Assembly: GCA_034440575.1 (NCBI GenBank)
Contig: JAOTOL010001661.1
Coordinates: forward strand, 5,009,501 to 5,073,500
Direction: 5' to 3'
DNA from: Imbricaverruca yamaguchii
Taxonomy: Eukaryota; Arthropoda; Thecostraca; Neoverrucidae
Length of the DNA: 64,000 nucleotides
The notes beneath the pieces are model-generated. The model did no database searches, was not told the origin of the DNA, and was given only the letters and a program-made list of their open reading frames with translations. The first letter of the stretch is position 1. Every line of letters begins with the position of its first letter. A program made the position numbers and the translations under genes. Positions 11,879-24,600 of the stretch are shown piece by piece.

Positions 11879-12113
11879 GAGAGCAAGAGAGGTGAGTGGA
11901 GAGAGGAGAGTAGAGATGGGAGAGGAGAGATGAGAGGGAAGAGATGAGAGATGAGAGGATAGGGAGAGAGGACAGGAGAGAGGAGAGAAGAGAGAAAAGA
12001 GACGAGAGACGAGAGACGAGAGACGAGAGACGAGAGACGAGAGACGAGAAGTGAGAGGTGAGAGGTGAGAGGTGAGAGGTGAGAGGAGAGAGGAGAGAGA
12101 AGAGAAGAAACAC
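11879..12113. repeat. GAGA-rich minisatellite
   Basis: Purine-rich array that changes unit along its length: irregular GAGAGGAGAGATGAGAG units, then seven copies of GACGAGA (about 12,000-12,050), then GTGAGAG units (about 12,050-12,085). The minus-strand SSLLSPL frames here are repeat artefacts. Confidence 0.9.
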
Positions 12114-12860
12114 GAGAATGGGGGAGAACTATTAAACATGATAAAGTGATGCATCACTTTTTTCGCATAAAATAACAAACTTTAAAGTAACATTGGCAAG
12201 TCGACTGACAAGTAACGAAAGCAAATCGGATGTCAATCGCGAAACCCCATGCCGTACAACACACTGGCTTCTTTCATATCGCTTGTACTGTCTGTTTGAA
12301 AACGCTTCAGGGGGTCGCAGCGTGAACACCTCCCTGTTCCGTGACGAGCAGCACAATGCTGTGCACGGGCTCCTGTTTAAACAGTCGCTACATTGGTCAC
12401 AAGCAACAGGCGCCGGAAAGATCCTTTATTAGACAGCAAAATATTCGGCTTCGTTTCACAGTCCGTGAGTGGGTTTTGATCGGTACAGCCTCTGACACAT
12501 GCGTCGGCGGGCGGGCGGGCGGCCGGGATGGGCGGCGCCTGACCACGAGGCGCTGGACCGGACCGGAGTGACGCCCCGCCGCAAGTGCGTGCGGGATCAC
12601 AGTTCGATCAGGCCCCGCCCCCTCCGACACGCGCCAATCGACGCGTGGCGTGTGCGGCACGGAGGCGGAACGACAGCACGCGCCGCCTGGTCCCACCAAA
12701 TATGGTGCGACGTCTGTTGTGGCTCTAATTGAGAAACTGCTAAAACAGCAGCTGAGTAGCAACTGGCATGACGGCAAAAATACACAATCAATAAAATAAA
12801 GCTGTAAAACGCAGAAAGCCGTGCATTTCGACAATTTATGGGAAGCTGCATCTCATGCAG
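12114..12860. other. anonymous sequence
   Basis: No gene recognised; includes a GC-rich stretch around 12,500-12,670. Confidence 0.35.
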
Positions 12861-13052
12861 CGATCCTGCTATTCCACCATGCAGGCTTCCTGCTATTCTC
12901 AGATTCAGGTACTTTGCCTTGCCCCCATTCAACCTTCATGCTATCCCCCAGTGCAGGTTACCTGCTATTGTCCCATCCAGGCTTCCAGACATTCTCATAT
13001 CCGGGCTTCCTGGTATTCTCCCATTCAAGCTTCCTGCTATCACCCACCCAAG
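12861..13052 (+). repeat. 24-bp minisatellite, eight units
   Basis: Eight consecutive 24-bp units starting at 12,861, each containing a GCTTCCTGCTATTCTC-like core and a CCATYCAG-like end. The unit is a multiple of three and all three plus frames stay open, giving octapeptide repeats. There is no start context, splice signal or domain that would make it coding, so I call it a minisatellite. Confidence 0.9.
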
Positions 13053-15034
13053 CTCCCAAGTCTGCTACCAGAAGTAGGAGCAGCTGCCAAGGCCAATGCT
13101 GGTAGGCACAACTGATAGGCAGATTCAGAGAGCAACCCCCTCACACATACACACGTTTCAATGGGCGTCAACGTTAACCGCCCACTGGCGTTGTACGGGT
13201 GCTAAATAGACGAAAGCATCCCCACAATGGCGTATTCCTCCCGCCCCTTATTTAGGATAGATCCTACGGCCTTGACCAGTGCGAGTGACATACGACCCCG
13301 CCCAGCAGTTGACATAACAAGTAGTTGGGGAGTCGATGTGCAACCGTAACCAATGAGACAAGTGTTGAGATGGAAACTAACGAATCTGTTCAATGTACCA
13401 CCACTACAAATAAAAACAACAACAATAATACCAAGCATATCACTACCAATAATAAGGATCACAATAGCAACAGTAGAAGTAGCACCACCGCGTTAGCTCT
13501 TAGTTCCAGCTGCATGATTGGGTCGTGAGAAGGCTTCAGCCTAATCACATATCAGCTGAGTCCCATTAAGTTATCGACGAAACCGCATCCGTGAATCGCC
13601 ACAAATATACATAACTGCTCGGCGCTTGATGTTTGCAATCATCGAAAGAGAAAACCATTACGCCATGACGAGAGGCCGTTCTGGCAATCCTATCGCATTG
13701 ACAAATTGCCAATAAATGTCGTGTAATACCTCATCCAAGTCTGTCGCTTACGGCGATGAGATCCGAGACACCAGACTGATCATCAATGAGTCTGACCAAC
13801 TCCGGTAAAATATGCATCCTCTTGCCACCAATAAGTCTCTTGAGACCAGCTTCAGACTGGATTTCGTCAACCCAAGGCCTTCGATGCTGACGAAGCCGCG
13901 GCCGTCCATTATAGCGATTGATTATCGAACACGACATGGACGCACAAATTAAACGTTTTGCCACTAAGACAAGGCAGCTCAAGGTCAGGCAAACGCATAT
14001 GGTGGCTGTAAGCCAGGCTCGCCCAACACCAGCGTGACGTCACCAGTATATCGAGTCGAGCTGCCGGCACGTGACCACACAGGAGGAGCGCCCGAGGCAA
14101 CAGGTCAGTTCAGTTCATGGCGATAATAAGGTGACTAATGGTAGGTGAAAGTGGCCCGGGAGCTGGTAACTGCCGATGGTCAACAGCTGACAAAATGAAA
14201 ATATGCCCAAGACGGTTGGCTTCCATTCGTTAAAAAGATGTTGCAACACAAAACCGGTAGTGAATGCAGAGGAGTGGTAAAGGGAGATAGGTACCAGCCT
14301 CAGAAGCAATATTCGTGACCATTCACTTGGCTGTGTACCTTGATGACTGTTAATGAACATACTAATTATTTACCTTTTAGGCACTCTCGTTGCAGGTGTG
14401 GATATCAACAATCTTGCTGTTGTTGGGTGCAACTTGACCAAGCGGACCGAATGAATCACGGAGGTGCTGCAGACGATGCCGTCACGAGACTTATGGACTG
14501 AGATCATGAGTCTCGTACATGCAATGCCGACTTGAACCAATATGTATTATCGGCAGTTCACAACGCCGGCTTTACCATACGGAAACACCAGCTTCGCAAT
14601 GTATAGCAACAGTTTTGGAACGATATTTCTTACAAGCACAGAATGATGCAATGTGGCATCAACATATAACACTGCCATTTTTCATCTCAGAAATTCACGA
14701 TAGTAGCATCACAAAATGTGAACAGGTAAATACTTGGACTTGGAGGGGATTCCATTGATGGAGTAATCACTACCTACTGCTTCGTCTAGGAAATGTCACC
14801 CCTAAGCAGAAGTACTCAATACATCCGGCGTCGACGGGCAATATTTGAAGTGTTCGTGCATGACTGCTGGCACAAGGGCATGACCTGGCGCCTTTACTTT
14901 TTCTCGAGCTTTGAGCGAAACCATTCCAACGCAAATGACCTACAGCGAATAACCAATTCCTGAATTCCCATCTTGTGGATCGTGGCGGCCGTATCCGGCT
15001 CGTGACAACTGCTGAGCCGTCCCAACCAGCAGCT
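13053..15034. other. anonymous sequence
   Basis: Contains an AAC/AAT-rich patch at about 13,400-13,480 and a minus-strand open frame at 13,731-13,982. That frame includes RPRLRQHRRPWVDEI, faintly like retroelement C-terminal arginine-rich segments but not assignable. No gene called. Confidence 0.35.
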
Positions 15035-15763
15035 ACGTTCAATACACAACGCACACACACACTCATACACAGTACCACCAATACACAACGCACACACACT
15101 CATACACAGTACCAGCAATACACAACGCACACACACACTTATACACAGTACCAGCAATACACAATGCACAAACTGACACACAATATCAGCAATACACACT
15201 ACACAAACTGATGCACAAGACCAACAATACACAATACACACACTGATGCACAATACCAGCAATACACAAACTGATACACAATGCTACCAATAAACAGTAC
15301 ACAAACTGACACACAATACCAGCAATACACAATACCAAAACTGATGCAAAATACCAGCAATCCACAATACCCAAACTAACACACAATACCAGTAATACAC
15401 AATACACAAACTGGGACACAATATCAACAATGCACAGTACACATACTGATACACAATGCGAGCAATGCACAGTACACAAACCGATACCAGCGATACACAG
15501 TACACAAGCTGACACACAATACCAGCAATATACAATACCAAGAATACAGAATGCCCAAACTGGTACACAATCCCGGCAATACAAAGTACACAAATCGGTA
15601 CACAATACCAGCAATATACACAAGACAAACTAAGACACAATACCACCAATACACAATACACAAACTGATGCCAACACCAACAATACACAATGCCAAACGA
15701 CACACAATGCCAGCAATACATAACACCAGCAATACAAATACCCAAACTGATACTCAATACACA

Positions 15764-15765
<2 letters not shown>
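15035..15765. repeat. 37-bp CA-rich minisatellite
   Basis: About 19-20 copies of a 37-bp unit of the form CAATACCAGCAATACACAAT followed by ACACAAACTGATACACA. The first copies have extra CA dinucleotides. The minus strand stays open for more than 200 codons (CISLCIVYCWYC repeats), but 37 is not a multiple of three and no gene is implied. Confidence 0.93.
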
Positions 15766-15845
<80 letters not shown>

Positions 15846-15862
15846 CATATATACATATATAC
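15766..15862. repeat. (TA)n microsatellite
   Basis: About 95 bp of nearly pure TA, starting directly at the end of the 37-bp array. Confidence 0.97.
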
Positions 15863-16018
15863 AATGCCAGCACCACACAATACCCAAACTGATACACGAA
15901 CATTCCAGCAGTCAAGCACCCTTTTACGACCCGCTGCCTATCCATATTTTAGGAAACGCCTCTCAGAACACAACACCTCTCCACTGGATCCCCCAGCAGC
16001 CGCACAGCATGGGTCGGA

Positions 16019-16497
16019 ATCTCTGGGGCGGAGGCGGAGCTGCGCCACTACCTTAATGGTACACGGAACCTCTGGGCGCCGCCCCACCACCTTCATGACA
16101 CACGGAACCTGTGGGGCGCCGTCCCACCACCTTCATGGCACACGGAACCTCTGGGGCGCTGCCCCACCACCTTCATGGCACACGGAACCTCTGGGGCGCT
16201 GCCCCACCACCTTCATGGCACACGGAACCTCTGGGGCGCCGCCCCATCACCTCGTGGCACACGGAACCTCTGGGGCGCCGCCCCACCACCTTCATGGCAC
16301 ACGAACCTCTGGGGCGCCGCCCCATCACCTTCATGGCACACGGAACTTTTGGGGCGCTGCCCCACCACCTTAATTGCACACGAAACCTCTAGGGCGCCGC
16401 CCCACCACCTTCATGGCACACGGAACTTTTGGGGCGCCGCCCCATCACCTTCATGGCACACGGAATCTCCGGGGCGCTGCCCCACCACCTTAATGAC
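16019..16497. repeat. 40-bp minisatellite
   Basis: About 12 copies of a 40-bp unit containing CACGGAACCTCTGGGGCGCY and CCCCACCACCTTCATGGCA. Each unit holds an internal hairpin (GGGGCGCTGCCCC or GGGGCGCCGCCCC). The first copy (16,019-16,060) and the last are degenerate. MAHGTSGA-type frames are artefacts. Confidence 0.94.
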
Positions 16498-16810
16498 AAG
16501 ACCTAACATTGACCTGTGGGGCTGATAGCGAAGTAACGCCTTGAAATAGGGCCTGCGTCTGCGCTTAAATCGAGATGTTTCTCCGCTTTCGGGCTTCTCC
16601 GCATGAATTGCTATGCGGTGTGCAAGCGTTATCGTGGACGTAACGACTCACTGTGGGACTTCAGAGCGTCTGCACGACTGATCCGCAGCACTTGGATGCT
16701 TTATCGTCGCTGATTGATAGCGCTCTTCTCGCCGAGCGCTGCTGCTTTATTTCGCACTCTCATATACCCCAGACGAGATTTACATGCATCGAATGGGTGT
16801 GGGCCGCCGG
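16498..16810. other. anonymous sequence
   Basis: Spacer between two arrays; nothing recognised. Confidence 0.4.
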
Positions 16811-16968
16811 CCCATCTGAGTTGCGTTACGCCGCTTCTGCGGTGGACGCCGCACATGCTGACCGTCGGCCCATCTGAGTGGGGTTACGCCGCTTCTGCGG
16901 TGGACGCCGCACATGCTGACCGTTGGCTCATCTGAGTTTCTTTACGCCGCTCCTGCGCCGGTCGTCCC
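16811..16968. repeat. 58-bp tandem repeat
   Basis: Copies start at 16,811, 16,869 and 16,927 (period 58); the third is incomplete. Each begins with a YCATCTGAG motif. A 14-nt poly-C run follows at 16,975-16,988. Confidence 0.88.
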
Positions 16969-17322
16969 GCCTCGCCCCCCCCCCCCCCGGCCGATGACTC
17001 CTCGTGTCCGCCGGTCCCGTGAGTAGGCCGTGGGCGTGTGCTAGCCAAGCAGTGTTGTGACGACGCGGTGGGTCGAAGGGCCGAATCAGCACCGGCCGGC
17101 CCGGCCGGACCGCCACCCGGCACGATCACGCCGGAACACCGGCGGGCGGGGGCAGGGGGCAGGGCCAGGGGGACGGGAACAGCCAGCAGCAGTGTCTACA
17201 GCGCAGACCTATTCTCGGGAGTGCTCTCAGGGGATAATCAGCGGCGCGAGATTCGACACAGGCGGTGTTCGATGTTCGTGACAGGTGTACTGATGCAGCA
17301 CCCGGGGAGCGGCGCCACCGGG

Positions 17323-18030
17323 CACTGCGCAGGGGAGTGACGGGGAGTCCTGCGTGACAACTGGTACCGTCACTGCAGGGGAGTGACGGGGAATCCTGCG
17401 TGACAACTGGTACCGTCACTGCAGGGGAGTGACGGGGAGTCCTGCGTGACAACTGGCCCGCCACTGGGGAGTGACGGGGAGTCCTGCGTGACAACTGGTA
17501 CCGCCACTGCAGGGGAGTGACGGGGAGTCCTGCGTGACAACTGGTACCGCCACTGCAGGGGAGGGGGAGTCCTGCGGATGAGCGTGGGGAGTCCTGCGTG
17601 ACAACTGGTACCGTCACTGCAGGGGAGTGACGGGGAGTCCTGCGTGACAACTGGTACCGTCACTGCAGGGGAGTGACGGGGAGTCCTGCGTGACAACTGG
17701 TACCGTCACTGCAGGGGAGTGACGGGGAGTCCTGCGTGACAACTGGTACCGTCACTGCAGGGGAGTGACGGGGAGTCCTGCGTGACAACTGGTACCGTCA
17801 CTGCAGGGGAGTGACGGGGAGTCCTGCGTGACAACTGGTACCGTCACTGCAGGGGAGTGACGGGGAGTCCTGCGTGACAACTGGTACCGCCACTGCAGGG
17901 GAGTGACGGGGAGTCCTGCGTGACAACTGGTACCGCCACTGCAGGGGAGTGACGGGGAGTCCTGCGTGACAACTGGTACCGCCACTGCAGGGGAGTGACG
18001 TGTAGTCCCGCGTGACAACTGGCACCGCCA
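17323..18030. repeat. 46-bp satellite
   Basis: About 15 copies of a 46-bp unit, GGGAGTCCTGCGTGACAACT followed by GGTACCGYCACTGCAGGGGA and GTGACG. Most copies differ only at the C/T of ACCGYCACT. One copy near 17,455 and one near 17,560-17,590 are shortened or rearranged. It passes directly into the 28-bp satellite, with which it shares the core ACCGYCACTGCAG. Confidence 0.95.
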
Positions 18031-18045
18031 CCTCAGCGGCCGATA

Positions 18046-19640
18046 ATTAGAACCGCCACTGGGGAGGTGTTCCTACGTGATAATTAGGACCGTCACTGCA
18101 GTTGCCGACAGTCAGGACCGCCACTGCAGTTGCCGACAATTAGGACCGCCACTGCAGCAGCCGACAGTTAGGACCGTCACTGCAGTTTCCGACAGTCAGG
18201 ACCGCCACTGCAGTTGCCGACAATTAGGACCGCCACTGCAACAGCCGACAGTTAGGACCACCACTGCTGCAGCCGACAGTTAGGACCGTCACTGCAGTTG
18301 CCGACAATTAGGACCGCCACTGCAGTTGCCGATAGTCAGGACCGCCACTGCAGTTGCCGACAATTAGGACCGCCACTGCAGTTTCCGACAATTAGGACCA
18401 CCATTGCAGTTGCCGACAATTAGGACCGCCACTGCAGAAGCCGACTGTTAGGACCACCACTGCAGCAGCCGACAGTTAGGACCGTCACTGAAGTTGCCGA
18501 CAGTCAGGACCGGCACTGCAGTTGCCGACAATTAGGACCGCCACTGCAGTTGCCGACAGTCAGAACCGCCACTGCAGTTGCCGACAGTCAGGACCGCCAC
18601 TGCAGTTGCCGACAATTAGGACCGCCACTGCAGTTGCCGACAATTAGGACCACCACTGCAGCAGCCGACAGTTAGGACCGCCACTGCAGCAGCCGTCAGT
18701 TAGGACCACCACTGCAGCAGCCGACAGTTAGGACCACCACTGCAGCAGCCGACAGTTAGGACCGTCACTGCAGCAGCCGACAGTTAGGACCGTCACTGCA
18801 GCAGCCGACAATTAGGACCGCCACTGGGGAGGTGTTCCTACGTGATAATTAGAACCGTCACTGCAGTTGCCGACAGCCAGGACCACCACTGCAGTTGCCG
18901 ACAATTAGGACCGCCACTGCAGCAGCCCACAGTCAGGACCGCCACTGGAGCAGCCGACAGTCAGGACCACCACTGCAGTTGCCGACAATTAGGACCGCCA
19001 CTGCAGCAGCCGACAGTTAGGACCGTCACTGCAGCAGCCGACAGTTAGGACCGTCCCTGCAGCAGCCGACAATTAGGACCGCCACTGGGGAGGTGTTCCT
19101 ACGTGATAATTACAACCGTCACTGCAGTTGCCGACAGTCAGGACCACCACTGCAGCTGCCGACAATTAGGACCGCCACTGCAGCAGCCTACAGTCAGGAT
19201 CGCCACTGCAGTTGCCGACAATTAGGACCGCCAATGCAGCAGCCGACAGTTAGGACCGTCACTGCAGCAGCCGACAGTTAGGACCGTCCCTGCAGCAGCC
19301 GACAATTAGGACCGCCACTGGGGAGGTGTTCCTACGTGATAATTACAACCGTCACTGCAGTTGCCGACAGTCAGGACCACCACTGCAGTTGCCGACAATT
19401 AGGACCGCCACTGCAGCAGCCCACAGTCAGGACCGCCACTGCAGCAGCCGACAGTCAGGACCACCACTGCAGTTGCCGACAATTAGGATCGCCACTGCAG
19501 CAGCCGACAGTTAGGACCACCACAGGAGCGGCCGAGAATTAGGACCACCACAGGAGCGGCCGAGAATTAGGACCACCACAGGAGCGGCCGAGAATTAGGA
19601 CTGCCACTGCAGTGGCCGACCATTAGGACTGCTACTGCAA
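18046..19640. repeat. 28-bp satellite with 37-bp spacer monomers
   Basis: About 55 units of a 28-bp monomer (GACAGTTAGGACCGCCACTG plus CAGTTGCC or CAGCAGCC). A distinct 37-bp monomer containing GGGGAGGTGTTCCTACGTGA occurs at 18,061, 18,826, 19,087 and 19,320. The spacings (765, 261 and 233 bp) each equal 37 plus a whole number of 28-bp units (26, 8 and 7), so the last two intervals form a higher-order repeat. The final copies (about 19,515-19,640) carry CAGGAGCGGCCGAGAATTAG instead. Confidence 0.95.
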
Positions 19641-19734
19641 TGCAATGACACATGGGGCAGGGGCCGACGTTTAGAACCGCCATTCAGTAAGGGTTCCCAC
19701 GTGATAACGAGGACTGCCACTGCACTGGAACACT

Positions 19735-21458
19735 TCTAGGTTTGAAATTTCAACACAAGTCCATGGCATTAATATCAGAACAGATGATGGCATACGCGCA
19801 CCTTGCACCCGCGCGCCTAGTCTGTTTCGTGCGCTCGTTCAGCGATAATGCATACGAATGAGAGATCCTTGCGCAAGCCACCGGAGGGCGTTTCAACAAT
19901 AAGCAACCACGTCAAATTGTCTAGGTATTCAGACACAATAATTGCAAAGTACCTAGTGTAAATTTTGACCGCAAATCAGCCAATGCATACATCGGAACGT
20001 ATCCAACTATGGCATGATAAACCACCGCTTGTTGATACCTATTCTCAGACTTGGAGGAGGTGGCAACAGCAAGAGGTTTTTGTTCCTAATCTGTGGTGCA
20101 CGCTATATATCCAATGGTCAATACTCTTCATGCGGCAGTTCCAGACAACGCTCACTCCCACTTCCCCCCACAATCTCTTAGAGTCTCAGCACATGAAACA
20201 TGCCTACCATTAATTGTCGAATTCTTCGGTACCTTTGTTGGTTAGTTATTTGGGTTTTAGGGGGGCCTCGACAAGGAAATGTGATCATTTAGCGCCCATA
20301 GCGTTCATTCAGCATGCTGGAATTTCATGGAGTGTTACTTAGGTGAGTACCTATATGGTCCGAAACCCTACCGCTCTCAGGTTTCTGAATGTGCTACCAG
20401 AATGAATGATTTAGAGTCATCTGATACCACGTCGCGATATGTTGATGTCTGCTCCTATTTCCATAGAACAACCTTCGCTTCCTCTTGAAATGTGTCGGTG
20501 CGACAGAAGCCCATGTCGCACCGTGAGGGCTCCAGACGGCGGGGGCACTCGGGTCTCTCCCGCAGAGGAGTTGTTGGTGAATGGCGTCTGTGCTGCCGGC
20601 TCGCAGTCTAGATAGTCACCTCGTCGCTCCTGGAGCTGAGATAGCATGATGACCAGCCTCCAAGGCGTGGCTTTATTCACTGCAATTTATTGTTGGACTG
20701 AGCATTCCAGCTCCCCCGTCACTTAGTATTCATGTGCGATAACATTCCAGAGATGTGGTGCCTGGCTGGAAGCGGGAGAATACGTGTTGGGGCCTCTGGT
20801 CTGCCCACTTAGCTGCAGAATCGGCTCGCTCATTTCCATGAATTCCGACATGGCTCGGTACCCAGCACACACTAATGTTTTTCCAGTCTCGTTCAAGAGT
20901 AGTAAGACATCAGAACATCAATCAGCAGAGTGTTTGTAGGGTACATGGGGTAAGCATCAAAGGCTGGTAGGAGAATCAGACAGTATGACATATGAGACAT
21001 ATTGATACATCGATGAGACAAAGCGCTTTAATCCTCGGGATCAGAGCACAGTTTTTGCTGAAGTTGGCTGGTGACTAGGGGCTGCACTGCCCCACCGTCC
21101 TGAGTTGGAACAGGAAGACAGGTATTTTGGCACGTACCCAGCAGAACCCCGGTATATCTGATGTTCGTTGAATATCTAGTTGAAGACTTATTCGACTTTT
21201 AAATGGATAAATAGACCTTGACCCTCGTCTACCTCCATCGCCTATAAAAGAGGCCTGCATATTTCCCTGGCAATTGGCAACGTATAGATACATAGAGAAG
21301 GCAATGGTATTCATGTATCGCCGGTGACAGCGTCGAGAAACTTAAAAATAAAAAATAAAAAAAAAAAAAAACAATGAAGTGAATAATGAATGAACCAGCC
21401 GACGAAATAACCAACTAAGCAACCAACCAAAAACCACCGTGGACAGTTCAGATTGACA
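19735..21458. other. anonymous sequence
   Basis: No gene recognised. Includes the short motif at 20,233-20,268 that resembles 2,489-2,523, and an A-rich tract at 21,344-21,371. Confidence 0.35.
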
Positions 21459-21620
21459 GTCGCACCATGTGGAGTCCTGGGAAACTACATGTCGAGTGAC
21501 AGGTGGCAGGTTGGCTGTCGAACGGCGTGGTGTGCTGGGAACCATACATGTCAAGTGACAGGTGACAGGTTGGCTGTCACACGACACGGCGCGCTGGGAA
21601 CGTCACGCGTGGCCCATGTC
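21459..21620. repeat. 58/59-bp tandem repeat
   Basis: Units start at 21,459, 21,517 and 21,576; the third is partial. Each contains GCTGGGAA-type and ATGTCRAGTGACAGGTGRCA motifs. Confidence 0.85.
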
Positions 21621-24600
21621 ACGTGCCGTGACTAAGGTGGACAGGATGGTACGGGCCAATGTCACGTGGCCTCAGTGGCCGCAGGGGCGTGAACAGTGCC
21701 GTCGAGCGAGCTCTTGCGATCGGACACTGAGGCAGATAGTTTCCACCGCAGCCGTATTGAAGGCCACGCTGATTGTTCTCACTGTCGTGCGCTCCGGGTC
21801 AGGCAAGGATGAGCAGTAAGCAACGACTCCCAGTCCAGTGCAGGGGTTCAAAGCTGCCATGGGTAACGGTTGTCTATTTCCGAGCGTTAACGTTAACGTT
21901 AACATTGCAGAACAATCGGTTGACATCCGACCGGAGGTTGGGTTTTCCGTCCGTGGTGTGACGACCTGGAGTGCTCCGTGCTCCCACCGTTCGCTGCAGA
22001 GCAGCGGAGTGGGGGGGGCGTTGATTCTGGAAAATTATCGGGGGTGGGGGCACAATACAAGAAGGCAATGGGCGCGCACAAATCGATTGGAGTTGCACTC
22101 CATAGTATCCCATACAAAATGTTGAAATTATTTAGGATGGCCAAAGTGAACATTGAGGGGTTGCTACCACTCCCACCCTAACCGCGCAAACATATATAAA
22201 ACAACACCGGTAGCTTCTGCTGTCTTCCTGTCGGCTGTATCCTCACATTTGCGCAGAATGGTGGCGTGACCACTGTCCACTCGGACGAGTATTGGGACGG
22301 CACTGTGTAGCGTGACCACCAAGTGTTTTCCCGCCCACTGTGTTGGCGGCGTGCTGTTAGCGGCCGTTAACGAAGTGGCGTACTGCACCTCGTCACCGAT
22401 GTAGCTCTGATCACACGTCACGTTTGACCAGGCGCGCACCCAGGATTCTTCCATGGGGGGGGGGTGCCCGGACCGAAATGGGCACATGGCCGGCTCCAAA
22501 AGGGCACTTTGCGGTCAGGGCACACTGGAAGGTTTGTTGACCGGGGGGGAGGCGTGAAAAAAAATTGGCCAAAAGGGCAGTTTTGGGCTCATAGGGCACC
22601 TTTGGCACAGGCGGGGCACATAAGGCAAGTGATTTTTGGGCTAAATTTGGGAAATTCCAGCCAGGACGGCACTTTTCGGTCAAAAGGGCACTTTTGGCCA
22701 AAAGGGCACTTTGGTCTCATGCAGGGGGAGGGGGGTCCTGCCCCCTCCGGTGCGTCTATGCGTTTGACAGAGCACCCGACACGTCTGACGGTGCGCCGGC
22801 TCCCCGAGTCGGAGTGGCCGGCAGAACATGCCGCCGTGCCAGTCGGGCACGCCGGCGACTCCAGTGCAGACTGAGAACCAACGCGTTTTTTTGCGCGTGT
22901 TCGTTTGTCTCCGCGCGTGTTTGAAACGCAGGCCTGATGTTCGCGTGGCGCCTTGGACCCGTTTGTTCAGCTGGTCGTCAACATGGGTAAGAGACACGAA
23001 TGGTCCGCTTGTGGGACCCGTGGTCACTGGGCGCATCTGGAGGAGGCACGCGGTCATGCCCTCTCACCTCCACAAAGGGTCGATCTTTACGGACCTTTGC
23101 ACTAAAATTGTATTTTCTCGACTTCTAAAACATATGAGAAAAATGAGAAAAAAATGTCTTATCGGGCCCACGGAATGTTAGCTGTTCGAATATGAAGGGC
23201 TTTGCGAAACCGGGGGATTGAAATTCCCCTCTCCAAAATCGGTCGAAAATCGGCCTCCTGGATCTGCCACTAGCGGTAGTATTGCGTTAGCTCGATTTGT
23301 TTAGGATCCTTTTGCTGTGCATGTTCAGCTGCTGATGTTTGTGGCACGCGAGACGAGGTGTTCAGTGTAGCCGCTGAACCTGAAGAGATTTTGTACCTTG
23401 TTGACTTCTTTTGACTGCATATATGTCTGAGTGCCCCCCAACTTCCCGCAGCAGCTGATACCTCAGGACAGCCCTTCCGTGAAGCCGATAGAGCCGACCG
23501 GCAGGACAATCCAGTAGTACGGCCCATCGGCTTCTTGCGCAATTCCGTGCCGAATCCGTGTCTGAAGTGACATGCATACACAACAATGAATCCCTAGGAC
23601 TGAACGTGATCACACCTCCTAAGACACGCAGTCGATGCACTCCGAAATCCGACCTCCCAGGGAACTTGATTTTGCGGCGTCTCTCCTTCAAGAACTTGAA
23701 ATCATTGTCGAGTGCCTCTAATTCATGCGTCCATACCCCGACACTTGATCCATAAACCGCCGGTTGAGAGCTGGTCGCAGTGTCGGAGCCGTCCGAAGCA
23801 GTGTCTTCAGTGTGTACATTACGGCCTCTGGCGGCGATACGGGACTACCCGTAGTAATTGCGTACACCTGATGCTAATTGCTCCATAAACGTGCACGGTT
23901 GTTAGACGATGTTGCAGGAGATCTCCAGCTCTCCTGGACACTTGCGCGGCACCATTCTGTGCACGTAACGACGGAGCCAATCGTAAGATACCAAAAGCGC
24001 TGCTGATATGGAAGCACCTGCAAAAAGTCACCACACGGGTCACCTGACCGACTCTGGGATTGCTGCAACACCTGGCGGAGAGTTCGCGAATTAACTATAG
24101 GTGGCAGTGTGACGGGACGCCGATTTTTGACGCGCGTGATTTGCGCGCGTCTTTCAAACGTATCAGCAGGTATTTCAAACGTATTTTCCTGTATCGGAGG
24201 TAAACAGTCCGACCAGAAGTCGCCGAAAGAGGTCGTAGCAGGGCAAAATTCTGCTGGGCACCCGTAGTCTCGTGCATTATATGGTCTTGCGCTAAGTGAC
24301 TCGGAAAATGTTGACGAAGGAGTTCTCACCTAAACCCTTGCTCATGCTTGTGGCATGCCTGCAATGAGCCCTCACTCTCCTCCCGTGTGCATATACAATG
24401 CATGAGCGGTATCAGCTAAGTGACACTTAATTTGTCGACATTTCTGTGCGTTCAGAAGCAAACTGATTGTGACCAGTGGCGCAGCCAGGGAAATCGCTAA
24501 AGGAAATGCCCCTCCCGCGAAACCCCAAATTATTCATTTGCATATTCAGTTCTACCAGGAACCAGATTTTGACCAGTTATCCAGCGTTAGCGTGCACATC

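Noticed and set aside
13731..13982. Minus frame with RPRLRQHRRPWVDEI
   Set aside because: Only a faint resemblance to retroelement C-termini; too short and isolated to support.
15284..15919. 211-codon minus-strand Cys/Ile/Tyr-rich frame
   Set aside because: A translation of the 37-bp CA-rich array and the TA tract. The repeat shifts frame at each unit.
17126..18031. SRRTPRHSP-type minus frames
   Set aside because: Translations of the 46-bp satellite; several overlapping frames are open at once.
17323..19640. Possible CRISPR array
   Set aside because: Units are directly tandem with no variable spacers, and the DNA carries animal-type retroelements. It is satellite DNA.
23362..24329. Minus-strand frames of 110-150 codons
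   Set aside because: Partly ordered composition suggested an old transposon, but no transposase or RT motif could be found.
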